Assembly: GCF_016405905.1 (NCBI RefSeq)
Contig: NZ_JAEFCB010000001.1
Location: 1,302,001 to 1,366,000 of the forward strand
DNA from: Variovorax sp. IB41
GTDB taxonomy: Bacteria > Pseudomonadota > Gammaproteobacteria > Burkholderiales > Burkholderiaceae_C
DNA: 64,000 nucleotides
Direction of reading: 5' to 3'
This document shows, piece by piece, positions 1 through 8,884 of the stretch (position 1 is the first letter of the stretch; every line of letters starts with the position of its first letter). A model generated the notes under the pieces. That model did not search any database. It was given only the letters and a program-made list of their open reading frames with translations, and was not told where the DNA came from. The position numbers were made by a program, and so were the translations under genes.

Positions 1-182
1 TCGGCATGCTGGCCGTGGCGCAGGAGATGCGCGCGGCCGGGCGGCAAGGATCGATCCTGTCGCTGCTGTGCGATTCGGGCGAGCGCTACCTGCCGAGCTA
101 CCACGACGCGGCGTGGGTGAAGAACGCGTTCGGCGACATCGGGCCGGCGCAGCAGCGCGTCGATGCGCTGGTGGCGGGGTGA
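1..182 (+). CDS. PLP-dependent cysteine synthase-like enzyme, C-terminal end (partial)
   Basis: Only the last 59 or so codons are in the window; the start lies upstream. The reading frame (codons beginning at base 3) ends in TGA at 180-182. The peptide contains SLLCDSGERYLPSYHD, which resembles the C-terminal part of fold-type II PLP enzymes of the cysteine synthase/cystathionine beta-synthase group. In those enzymes the CDSGERY segment lies near the PLP ring nitrogen. The substrate cannot be judged from this fragment. Its stop overlaps the next gene's start by one base (TGATG), so the two are probably cotranscribed. Confidence 0.75.
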   Translation, partial: GMLAVAQEMRAAGRQGSILSLLCDSGERYLPSYHDAAWVKNAFGDIGPAQQRVDALVAG

Positions 183-1258
183 TGTCGTTCGGCCCTTTCG
201 GCCCTTCCGGCCTCTCGCGGCGCAGCCTGTTGCTGGCTGCGTTGGCTGCGGCACCCGCAAGCTGGGCCTTGTCCGCGCGCTCGCTGCAGTTCCCGCGTGA
301 CTTCGGCAGCCATCCTGATCTGCACACCGAGTGGTGGTACATCACCGGCCATGCGAAGAATGCGGCGGGGCGCGAATTCGGCTTCCAGGTGACCTTCTTC
401 CGCTCGCGCATCGACGCGACGCAGGCCATGCGCTCGGCCTTCGCCGCGAAGAACCTCGTGTTCGCACACGCGGCCGTCACCGATCTCGAAGGCCGCGTGC
501 TGCTGCACGACCAGCGCATCGCGCGCGCCGGCTTCGGCGTGGCATCGGCGAGCGAAGCCGACACCGAGGTGCGATTGCGCGACTGGTCGCTGGTGCGCAA
601 GGACGGCAGCTATGCGGCGCGCATTCCGGCCGGCGAGTTCGCGCTCGACCTGCGCTTCACGCCGACGCAGCCTGTTCTCCTGCAAGGCAACGCCGGCCTC
701 TCGCGCAAGGGACCCGATGAAGCCCAGGCGAGCTACTACTACAGCGAACCCCAGTTGAAGACGCAGGGCAAGCTCACGCTCAAGGGCCAGGGCTTCGATG
801 TCGATGGCACCGCGTGGCTCGATCACGAATGGAGCGAGGCGCTGATGCATCCCGAGGCCGTGGGCTGGGACTGGATCGGCATGAACCTGGACGATGGCAG
901 TGCGCTCACCGCCTTTCATCTGCGTCGCAAGGATGGCAGTGCGCTGTGGGGTGGTGGTTCGTTTCGCACGCGCGATGGTGTTCTGCGCGTGTTCAAGAAC
1001 GACGAGGTGCGCTTCGAGAGCGTCAACGCGTGGAACAGTCCGCGCACGCAGGCGAAGTACCCGACGCAATGGCGCGTGCAGACGCCGTCCGGCAACTTCG
1101 AGGTGCGCGCGCTGCTCGATGACCAGGAACTGGACAGCCGCGGATCGACCGGAGGCGTGTACTGGGAAGGCCTCAGCGATCTTCTTGATGCGCAGGGAAA
1201 GCGCGTGGGGCGTGGCTATCTGGAGATGACGGGGTACGCAGCGCCGCTGCGGCTGTAG
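182..1258 (+). CDS. Lipocalin-like / carotenoid 1,2-hydratase (CrtC/AttH) family protein, exported
   Basis: 358 residues from the ATG at 182. A longer frame from 68 would lie inside the preceding gene, so the TGATG overlap was used to set the start. The N-terminus has a twin-arginine-like signal (LSRRSLLLAALAAAP, about residues 10-25), suggesting export. The mature part carries the family hallmarks HTEWWYITGH, near residue 50, and GTAWLDHEWSEAL, near residue 215, of two tandem lipocalin-like beta barrels. Relatives are annotated carotenoid 1,2-hydratase or hydroxyneurosporene synthase, but in non-phototrophs they usually sit beside an FtsX-type ABC exporter and have no proven reaction. No carotenoid genes are visible here, so the enzymatic name should not be taken literally. 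Confidence 0.8.
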   Translation: MSFGPFGPSGLSRRSLLLAALAAAPASWALSARSLQFPRDFGSHPDLHTEWWYITGHAKNAAGREFGFQVTFFRSRIDATQAMRSAFAAKNLVFAHAAVTDLEGRVLLHDQRIARAGFGVASASEADTEVRLRDWSLVRKDGSYAARIPAGEFALDLRFTPTQPVLLQGNAGLSRKGPDEAQASYYYSEPQLKTQGKLTLKGQGFDVDGTAWLDHEWSEALMHPEAVGWDWIGMNLDDGSALTAFHLRRKDGSALWGGGSFRTRDGVLRVFKNDEVRFESVNAWNSPRTQAKYPTQWRVQTPSGNFEVRALLDDQELDSRGSTGGVYWEGLSDLLDAQGKRVGRGYLEMTGYAAPLRL

Positions 1259-1472
1259 GTTCTGTTCAGGGCGGGTGCACAGGCCACCGGGTGCTCCCCT
1301 CCGCGAATGTCCCCCGGGCTTCGCCCTCCTCCTTGATTTCGCTGCGGGGAGCACCCGATGCCCTGCGCACGATGGGCGCTGTCGTTGTGCCGGAGGATCA
1401 ACCGCGGGGGATCGAGATCACTGTGCTGCCGAAGGCCAACCAGCGGCCTTCGGGGCGGGTGCGTTCAGCCGG
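1259..1472. repeat. Intergenic region with palindromic dispersed-type repeat (1288-1357)
   Basis: Between two convergent genes. Perfect 12-bp arms CGGGTGCTCCCC (1288-1299) and GGGGAGCACCCG (1346-1357) enclose a 46-nt interior. The interior itself has partly complementary GCGAAT and GATTTCGC segments and a GGGCTTCGCCC mini-hairpin. It looks like the GC-rich structured repeats scattered between genes in Variovorax-type genomes. Lying between converging genes it could also stop transcription, but there is no T-run. Copy number elsewhere cannot be checked here. Confidence 0.6.
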
Positions 1473-2477
1473 TCAGTGCGACGGGCCCGAGCCGCGTCCC
1501 TTGCGCCGGTCGATGAAGGCGATGATCTCGCCCATGATCCCCTTGCGGAAAGCGAGCACGCAGATCACGAAGATCAGGCCCGTGACCATGGTCACCGACT
1601 CGCCCAGCGTGTTGAACCAGTCGATGGTCGTGATGCGCGCGAGGAAGTTGCCCAGCTCGCCGATCTTGTTCTCCAGCAGCACCACCACCGCCGAGCCGAC
1701 CAGCGGACCCGAGAGCGTGCCCAGGCCGCCGACGAGCGTCATCAGGATGACCTGGCCCGAGGCGGTCCAGTGCACGTCCGACAGGGTGGCGAAGCCCAGC
1801 ACCAGCGTCTTTAGCGAGCCCGCGAGGCCCGAGAGCGCGGCCGAGATCACGAAGGCCAGCAGCTTGAAGCGGCTCACGTCGTAGCCGAGGGACAAGGCGC
1901 GCGGTTCGTTCTCCTTGATGCCTTTCAAGACCTGCCCGAACGGCGAGTGGATGGTGCGCACGATCAGGAGGAACGCGGCCACCACGACGACCAGCGCGAC
2001 GTAGTACATCGTGAGGTCGTTCGACAGGTCGATGACCCCGAAGAGCTTGCCGCGCGGCACGCCCTGCAGGCCGTCCTCGCCGCCGGTGAACCTGGCCTGC
2101 AGCGCGACGAAGAACATCATCTGCGCGAGCGCCAGCGTGATCATCGCGAAGTAGATGCCCTGGCGGCGGATGGCCACGATGCCGAAGATCCAGCCGAGGA
2201 AGGCGCCGCTCAAGGTGCCGGCGATGAGGCCCAGCTCGGGGGTGAGGCCCCAGACCTTCATGGCATGGCCCGCCACGTACGCGGAGCCGCCGAGGAATGC
2301 CGCATGGCCGAACGACAGCAGGCCGGTGAAGCCCAGCAGCAGGTTGAAGGCCGCGGCGAACAGCGCGAAGCACATGAGCTTCATCACGAACACCGGGTAG
2401 GCGCCGAAGAACGGCGCCGCGATGAGCGCGACCAGCAGCAGTGCGTAGACGACGGTGGAGATCTTTTTCATGTTCAT
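1473..2477 (-). CDS. livM: Branched-chain amino-acid ABC transporter permease LivM
   Basis: 334 residues with about ten hydrophobic segments. It is one of the two inner-membrane permeases of a hydrophobic amino-acid (HAAT) importer. Typical LivM features are LLLGFTGLLSFGHAAFLG near residue 50 and the EAA-like cytoplasmic loop containing GIKENEPRALSLGYD, which contacts the ATPases. It is the last gene of the liv cluster, 10 bp after livH. Two start codons lie close together (MNM); the upstream one is used. Substrate specificity is set by the binding proteins and is not known. Confidence 0.93.
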   Translation of the reverse strand: MNMKKISTVVYALLLVALIAAPFFGAYPVFVMKLMCFALFAAAFNLLLGFTGLLSFGHAAFLGGSAYVAGHAMKVWGLTPELGLIAGTLSGAFLGWIFGIVAIRRQGIYFAMITLALAQMMFFVALQARFTGGEDGLQGVPRGKLFGVIDLSNDLTMYYVALVVVVAAFLLIVRTIHSPFGQVLKGIKENEPRALSLGYDVSRFKLLAFVISAALSGLAGSLKTLVLGFATLSDVHWTASGQVILMTLVGGLGTLSGPLVGSAVVVLLENKIGELGNFLARITTIDWFNTLGESVTMVTGLIFVICVLAFRKGIMGEIIAFIDRRKGRGSGPSH

Positions 2478-2487
2478 GCCGTCCGCC

Positions 2488-3363
2488 TTATTTCTCTTTG
2501 CCGAACAGGCCGGCGGGGCGGATGAGCAGCACGATGACCATGATCACGAACACAACCGTAGACGATGCCTCGGGATAGAAGACCTTGGTGAGCCCTTCGA
2601 TCACGCCGAGGCCCAGACCGGTGAGGATGGCGCCCATGATCGAGCCCATGCCGCCGATCACGACCACGGCGAAGACCACGATGATGAGGTTCTGGCCCAT
2701 GAGCGGCGAGACCTGCATCACCGGTGCGGCCAGCACGCCGGCGAAGGCGGCGAGCGCGCAGCCGAAGGCGTAGGTCAGCGTGATCATCAGCGGCACGTTG
2801 ACGCCGAAGGCTTCCACCAGGCGCGGGTTCTCGGTGCCGGCGCGCAGGTAAGCACCCAGGCGCGTCTTCTCGATCACGTACCAGGTCGCAAAACAGATCA
2901 CCAGCGAGGCGACGACCACCCAGGCGCGGTAGTTGGGCAGCACCATGAAGCCCAGGTCGGTGGCGCTGGAGAGCGCATCGGGCGCGTCGTAGGGCAGGCC
3001 CGAGACGCCGTAGACCGAGCGGAACACGCCTTCGATCAGGAGCGTGAGGCCCAGGGTGAGCAGGAGGCCGTAGAGATGGTCGAGCTTGTAAATCCAGCGC
3101 AGCAGGAGCCGCTCGATCACCACGCCGAAGAGGCCGATGACGATGGGCGCGGCAATCAGCATCACCCAGTAGTTGATGCCGAAATACTCCATGGCCATCC
3201 AGGTGAGGACGGCCCCCAGCATGAACAGCGCGCCGTGCGCGAAGTTGATGACGTTGAGCAAACCGAAGATCACCGCCAGCCCGAGGCTCAGGATGGCGTA
3301 GAACGAGCCGTTGACCAGCCCCAGAAGGAGTTGGCTCAACAAGGCGGGAAGGGAAATGGTCAT
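2488..3363 (-). CDS. livH: Branched-chain amino-acid ABC transporter permease LivH
   Basis: 291 residues, the usual LivH length, with about eight membrane segments. Diagnostic stretches are LGLAVIFGLLNVINFAHGAL at residues 27-46 and a C-terminal half with VVIGGMGSIMGAILTGL. It pairs with LivM to form the membrane channel. It lies between the first binding-protein gene (45 bp upstream) and livM (10 bp downstream), on the same strand. Confidence 0.93.
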   Translation of the reverse strand: MTISLPALLSQLLLGLVNGSFYAILSLGLAVIFGLLNVINFAHGALFMLGAVLTWMAMEYFGINYWVMLIAAPIVIGLFGVVIERLLLRWIYKLDHLYGLLLTLGLTLLIEGVFRSVYGVSGLPYDAPDALSSATDLGFMVLPNYRAWVVVASLVICFATWYVIEKTRLGAYLRAGTENPRLVEAFGVNVPLMITLTYAFGCALAAFAGVLAAPVMQVSPLMGQNLIIVVFAVVVIGGMGSIMGAILTGLGLGVIEGLTKVFYPEASSTVVFVIMVIVLLIRPAGLFGKEK

Positions 3364-3408
3364 AAGCGTTTCAACGAACCCGGGCGCCGCTGCGGCGCCC
3401 GCGGGAGA

Positions 3409-4605
3409 TCACTTCCAGAGGGCGCACCGGCTCTCGGCCTTGGTCGTGAAGACTTCTTCGCCCTTCAGCTTCTGGACGACCTTGTAGTAGTCCCACGGCT
3501 GCTTGGATTCGGCCGGCGACTTGACCTGCATCAGGTACATGTCGTGCACGAAGCGGCCGTCGGCGCGCACGGTGCCCTTGGCATAGAAGTCGTCGATGGG
3601 CGTGGACTTGATGGTCTCCATCACCTTGTCGGCATCGACCGTCTTGGCGGCCTGCACGGCCTTGAGATAGGTCATGGTGGCCGAGTAGTCGGCCGCCTGG
3701 ATGTCGGTGGGCATGCGCTTGGTCTTCTCGAAGAAGCGCTTGCCGAAGGCGCGCGTCTTGTCGTCCAGGTTCCAGTCCCAGCTGGTGGTGAGCAGGAGGC
3801 CCTCGGTGTTCTTCAGGCCCAGGCTGTGCACGTCGGTCACGAACACCAAGAGGCCGACCATCTTCATGCTCTTGGAGATGCCGAATTCCTTGGCGGCCTT
3901 GATCGCGTTCTGCGTGTCGCCGCCCGCATTCGCGAGGGCCAGCACCTGCGCCTTGGAGTTCTGCGCCTGCAGCAGGAACGACGAGAAGTCCGACGTGTTG
4001 AGCGGATGCTTCACGCTGCCCAGCACCGTGCCGCCCTTCTCCTTCACCACCTTGGTGGCGTCGGCCTCGAGCGCCTGGCCGAAGGCGTAGTCGGCCGTGA
4101 GGAAATACCAGCTCTTGTCGCCGCGCGCGATCACCGCGCCGCCGGTGCCCTTGGCCAGCGCCACGGTGTCGTAGGCGTAGTGCACGGTGTAGGGCGAGCA
4201 CTGCTCGTTGGTGAGCGCCGAGCTGCCCGCGCCGTTCACGATGAAGACGCGCTTCTTCTCCTGCGCGACCTTCGCCATGGCCAGGCCCGTGCCCGAGCTG
4301 GTACCGCCGAACAGCATCGTCAGGCCCTGCGTGTCGATCCACTCGCGTGCCTTGGAGGCGGCGATGTCGGCCTTGTTCTGGTGATCGGCCTGCAGCAGCT
4401 CCACGGGCATGCCGTTGACCTTGCCGCCGAAGTCGTCAATGGCCATCTGGATGGCGAGGGCGCCATTCTTGCCCTCCACGTCCGCGTAGAGGCTCGACAT
4501 GTCGGTGATGAAACCGATCTTGACCTTGTCCTGCGCCTGCGCGGCGCCGGCCGCCATCAGGCAGGTTGCGGCGAGGCAGGCGGAGGCGATGAGCGTGCGT
4601 TGCAT
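3409..4605 (-). CDS. HAAT-type ABC substrate-binding protein (copy 1 of a tandem pair)
   Basis: 398 residues: a Sec signal peptide ending AAGAAQA (about residues 18-24), then a Leu/Ile/Val-binding type periplasmic protein (Peripla_BP_6). The mature start, VKIGFITDMSSLYAD, is typical. Its nearest relative in the window is the next gene upstream, with the same length and long identical blocks such as EQCSPYTVHYAYDTVALAKG. The ligand could be a branched-chain amino acid, an aromatic acid or an amide; the family is broad. Starts with ATG at 4605. Confidence 0.88.
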   Translation of the reverse strand: MQRTLIASACLAATCLMAAGAAQAQDKVKIGFITDMSSLYADVEGKNGALAIQMAIDDFGGKVNGMPVELLQADHQNKADIAASKAREWIDTQGLTMLFGGTSSGTGLAMAKVAQEKKRVFIVNGAGSSALTNEQCSPYTVHYAYDTVALAKGTGGAVIARGDKSWYFLTADYAFGQALEADATKVVKEKGGTVLGSVKHPLNTSDFSSFLLQAQNSKAQVLALANAGGDTQNAIKAAKEFGISKSMKMVGLLVFVTDVHSLGLKNTEGLLLTTSWDWNLDDKTRAFGKRFFEKTKRMPTDIQAADYSATMTYLKAVQAAKTVDADKVMETIKSTPIDDFYAKGTVRADGRFVHDMYLMQVKSPAESKQPWDYYKVVQKLKGEEVFTTKAESRCALWK

Positions 4606-4659
4606 GGCGTGATCCTCTTGGTTGACTTCGGTGAAAAGGTCTGGCGCGGCTTCAGCCGT

Positions 4660-5856
4660 TTATTTCCAGAGCGTGCATTTCGTCTCGGCCTTCGTGGTGA
4701 AGACCTGGTCGCCCGGCAGCGTCTTGAGCACCTTCAGGTAGTCCCAGGGCTTCTTCGACTCGGCGGGCGACTTCACTTCGACCAGGTACATGTCGTGGAT
4801 GAAGCTGCCGTCGGCGCGGATCTGGCCCTTGGCGTAGAAGTCGTCGATCTTCATGCTCTTGAGCTGCGCCATCACCTTGTCCGAATCGGTGGTCTTGGCG
4901 GCGGCCACGGCCTTCAGATACGTCATGGTGGCCGAGTAGTCGGCGGCCTGCACGTCGGTGGGCATGCGCTTGGTCTTCTCGAAGAAGCGGTTGGCGAACT
5001 TGCGCGATTCGTCGTTCAGGTCCCAGTACCAGCTGGTGGTGTGCAGGAGGCCCTCGGTGTTCTTCAGGCCCAGGCTGTGCACGTCGCTCAGAAAGACCAG
5101 CAGGCCCGCGGTCTTCATGGTCTTGTTGATGCCGAATTCCTTGGACGCCTTGATCGCGTTGATGGTGTCGCCGCCCGCGTTCGCCAGACCCAGGATCTGC
5201 GCCTTGGAGTTCTGTGCCTGCAGCAGGAACGAGGAGAAGTCCGATGCGTTCAGCGGATGGCGCACCGCGCCCACCACCGTGCCGCCCTTTTCCTTCACGA
5301 CCTTGGTGGTGTCCGCTTCCAGCGCGTGGCCGAAGGCGTAGTCGGCCGTGAGGAAGAACCAGCTCTTGCCGCCGCGGTCGACCACCGCCGCGCCGGTGCC
5401 CTTGGCGAGCGCCACGGTGTCGTAGGCGTAGTGCACGGTGTAGGGCGAGCACTGCTCGTTGGTGAGCACGGAGCTGCCGGCGCCGTTGTTGAAGTACACG
5501 CGCTTCTTCTCTTCGGCCACCTTGGCGGTCGCGAGTGCGGTGCCGGAGTTGGTGCCGCCAAAGATCATGGTCACGCCGGCCGTGTCGACCCACTCGCGGG
5601 CCTTGGAGGCGGCGATGTCGGCCTTGTTCTGGTGGTCCGCGACCAGGAGCTCGATGGGCTGGCCCAGCGCCTTGCCGCCGAAGTCGTCGATGGCCATCTG
5701 GATGGCGGTCGCGCCGCCCTTGCCTTCGAGGTCGGCGTAGAGGCTGGAGAGGTCGGTGACGAAGCCGATCTTCACTTTTTCCTGCGCCTGTGCGGCGCCC
5801 GCGCCCATGGCGAGGATGGCGACGGCGGTGGCGATGAGGCCGAGTTTCTTGTTCAT
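4660..5856 (-). CDS. HAAT-type ABC substrate-binding protein (copy 2 of a tandem pair)
   Basis: 398 residues with a Sec signal (AAGAAQA; cleavage near residue 24) and a Peripla_BP_6 fold beginning VKIGFVTDLSSLYAD. It is very similar along its whole length to the adjacent downstream gene, from which it is separated by 54 bp. Both end in CxLWK. Presumably it delivers a related ligand to the same LivHM-GF transporter. The pair looks like a tandem duplication that has diverged. Which copy is ancestral cannot be told. Confidence 0.88.
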   Translation of the reverse strand: MNKKLGLIATAVAILAMGAGAAQAQEKVKIGFVTDLSSLYADLEGKGGATAIQMAIDDFGGKALGQPIELLVADHQNKADIAASKAREWVDTAGVTMIFGGTNSGTALATAKVAEEKKRVYFNNGAGSSVLTNEQCSPYTVHYAYDTVALAKGTGAAVVDRGGKSWFFLTADYAFGHALEADTTKVVKEKGGTVVGAVRHPLNASDFSSFLLQAQNSKAQILGLANAGGDTINAIKASKEFGINKTMKTAGLLVFLSDVHSLGLKNTEGLLHTTSWYWDLNDESRKFANRFFEKTKRMPTDVQAADYSATMTYLKAVAAAKTTDSDKVMAQLKSMKIDDFYAKGQIRADGSFIHDMYLVEVKSPAESKKPWDYLKVLKTLPGDQVFTTKAETKCTLWK

Positions 5857-5926
5857 GGTGTTGTCTCCTGAAGGAATCTTTGTGGGATGAGGAAAGGGGG
5901 AAAGAGTCTTTTGGACTTTTGCGGGT

Positions 5927-6633
5927 TCAGACGCCGAGCAACTCGGTGAGCACCGGCATCTTGGCTTCGAGCTCGGCCGCGCCGAACTTCTCCACGATGC
6001 GCCCGTGCTCCATCACGTAGAAGCGGTCGGCCAGCGGCGCGGCGAAGCGGAAGTTCTGCTCCACCATCACGATCGTGTAGCCCTTGGCGCGCAGCGTGGT
6101 GATCATGCGGGCCAGCGCCTGCACGATGACGGGCGCGAGGCCTTCGGAGATCTCGTCGAGCAGCAGCAGTTTGGCGCCCGTGCGCAGGATGCGCGCGACC
6201 GCCAGCATCTGCTGCTCGCCGCCCGAGAGGCGCGTGCCCTGGCTGTGGCGGCGTTCGGCCAGGTTGGGGAACATGGCGTAGATCTCTTCGACCGACATGC
6301 CCTGCCCGGCGCCCTTCAACTCCGGCGGCAACAGCAGGTTCTCTTCGCACGAGAGGCTCGCGAAGATGCCGCGTTCCTCGGGGCAGTAGCCGATGCCCAG
6401 GTGCGCGATGCGGTGCGTCGGCATCGCGATGGTCTCTTTGCCGTTGACTTCGATGCTGCCTTTGCGCGCACCGGTCAGGCCCATGATGGCCCGCAGCGTG
6501 GTGGTGCGGCCGGCGCCGTTGCGGCCCAGGAGCGTGACGACTTCGCCGGGCTGCACGACCATGTCCACGCCATGCAGCACGTGCGATTCGCCGTACCAGG
6601 CCTGGAGCCCTTTGATTTCGAGTGCGGCGGTCA

Positions 6634-6634
<1 letters not shown>
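5927..6634 (-). CDS. livF: Branched-chain amino-acid ABC transporter ATP-binding protein LivF
   Basis: 235 residues, the usual LivF size. Walker A is LLGRNGAGRTT, in which the usual lysine is replaced by arginine (GAGKTT to GAGRTT), a notable departure at the nucleotide-binding lysine. The signature LSGGEQQMLAVARIL and Walker B LLLLDEISEGLAP are intact. Its ATG overlaps the livG stop (ATGA), so the two ATPases are translationally coupled. Whether the K-to-R change is real or a sequencing difference cannot be settled here. Confidence 0.92.
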
Positions 6635-7404
<770 letters not shown>

Positions 7405-7623
7405 CTCGCGAGGTCGCCCGGGTTCGGAAAAAAGAAGTCGGTCATGCAGTCCATCTCGGCGCGCCACCATGGAGCGCGGACCGATTGTTCGTGGGCGACT
7501 CGCGCTTGCATACTGGGGCAAATGCCTATGCTGCACTGCAACCTGCCGGCAGCGGAGAAGTTATGCACGATCACCAACTGTCGTCGCAGTGACAATGACG
7601 CCTCCCGCCCGACAACTCCCCCC
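7405..7623. promoter_or_regulatory. Divergent intergenic region between livG and the LacI-type regulator
   Basis: 219 bp that must hold the promoters of the liv cluster (minus) and the regulator (plus). A short inverted repeat ACTG-N6-CAGT occurs near 7588-7601, but it is too weak to call an operator. No convincing -35/-10 pair was seen. Confidence 0.3.
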
Positions 7624-8610
7624 ATGCAATCCATGCCCGTAACGATCCGCGATGTGGCCGAGGCCGCCGGCGTGTCGATCAGCACCGTCTCGCGCGCCTT
7701 GAAGAACCAGCGCGGCCTCTCGGACGACACCCGCCGCATGATCCGCAAGATCGCCAGCGACGTCGGCTACAACGCCGGGCGCCTACGCAGCGCCAAGGCC
7801 AAGCGGCTGGTCTTCATGGTGCACCGCCAGCACAGCCACTTCTCGGTCAACCCTTTCTTCTCCGACGTGCTGCATGGGGTGGAAGACGCCTGCCGCGAGT
7901 TCGGCATCGTGCCCACGCTGCTCACGTGCGGCCCGACCGACCCGATCCGCGAACAGCTGCGGCTGCACGAGCCGGACATGATCCTGGCCGCGGGCTTCTT
8001 CGAGACCGAGGTGCTGGACATGGTGGCCGCGCTCGACCTGCCCTTCGCGCTCATCGATTTCTCGCTGCGCGACATGCTTGCGGTGAACCCCGACAACGCG
8101 ACCGGCGGGTACCTGGCCACGCGGCACCTGCTGGACATCGGGCGCCAGCGCATCGCCTACATCGCGGGGTCGCTCGCGCACGTGAGCATCCTGGAGCGGG
8201 CCCAAGGCTACCGCCGCGCGCTGTTCGAAGCGGGCATCCTGGCCGACCCGGAGCTGGAGGTGGTCGCGCCGCTGGGCCTCGCGCACGACCGCGGCGCTTC
8301 TGCCGCCATGCAGCAGTTGCTGCGCCTGCGCAAGCCGCCGGACGCGGTGTTCGCCTGCAACGACATGGCCGCGCTCGCGGCGCTCGACACGTGCCTGGCT
8401 GCCGGCCTCCGCGTGCCCGAGGACGTCGCGATCGTCGGCTTCGACGACGTGCAGACCGCCGCATCGGCCAAGCCCCCGCTCACCACGGTGCGCGTGGACC
8501 GCCAGGCGCTCGGCCGCATGGGCGTCGCGCTGGCGATGCAGGGCGGCTCGCTGCCGCGCCTGAACACGCTGCCGGTCGAGCTGATCGTGCGGCAGAGCAC
8601 GGTGGGCTGA
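7624..8610 (+). CDS. LacI-family transcriptional regulator
   Basis: About 328 residues. The N-terminal helix-turn-helix is VTIRDVAEAAGVSISTVSRA (about residues 5-24), followed by the hinge helix region and a periplasmic-binding-protein-like effector domain (for example AIVGFDDVQTA). ATG 7624 is used; ATG 7633 gives MPVTIRDVA and is equally possible. A much longer open frame upstream is an artefact crossing livG. It is divergent from the liv operon and upstream of an AGE-family sugar enzyme, so its effector may be a sugar and its target the downstream gene. This is inference from position only. Confidence 0.88.
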   Translation: MQSMPVTIRDVAEAAGVSISTVSRALKNQRGLSDDTRRMIRKIASDVGYNAGRLRSAKAKRLVFMVHRQHSHFSVNPFFSDVLHGVEDACREFGIVPTLLTCGPTDPIREQLRLHEPDMILAAGFFETEVLDMVAALDLPFALIDFSLRDMLAVNPDNATGGYLATRHLLDIGRQRIAYIAGSLAHVSILERAQGYRRALFEAGILADPELEVVAPLGLAHDRGASAAMQQLLRLRKPPDAVFACNDMAALAALDTCLAAGLRVPEDVAIVGFDDVQTAASAKPPLTTVRVDRQALGRMGVALAMQGGSLPRLNTLPVELIVRQSTVG

Positions 8611-8774
8611 GGCCGCTCGCGGTCACCTCTTCTTCGGCTTTTTCTTCTCGCGTTCTTCTCTTTGGCGCGGCGATCGTTGTTGCGCTGCCGACGCCATGTT
8701 TCGTCGGGGAAAGCACAAGGCGATATGGCAGGCGCCCCTGCCAAAATGCCATGCACCCTGCAACGGAGAAACAC

Positions 8775-8843
8775 ATGAACCAACGCATCGTCGCACTCGC
8801 CGCCAGGCTGGCCATCGGTCTTGCTGCCAGTGCACCAAGATAG
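8775..8843 (+). pseudogene. Remnant of an exported-protein gene: signal peptide then stop
   Basis: ATG at 8775 with GGAG seven bases upstream opens a 22-codon frame (MNQRIVALAARLAIGLAASAPR) that ends in TAG at 8841-8843. The peptide has the charged start, hydrophobic core and small-residue end of a Sec signal peptide, but nothing follows it. The AGE-family gene begins 41 bp later in another context. The simplest reading is an internal deletion that removed a secreted protein and left its translation start. A genuine small peptide is less likely. Confidence 0.4.
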
Positions 8844-8884
8844 AGACCCGATCGCTTGAGAACGACGCCCCTCATCTGCTCTTC

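Noticed and set aside
2455..5871. A 1138-codon plus-strand open frame opposite the liv binding proteins
   Set aside because: His/Arg/Glu-rich low-complexity translation with internal repetition that merely mirrors the two tandem binding proteins on the other strand.
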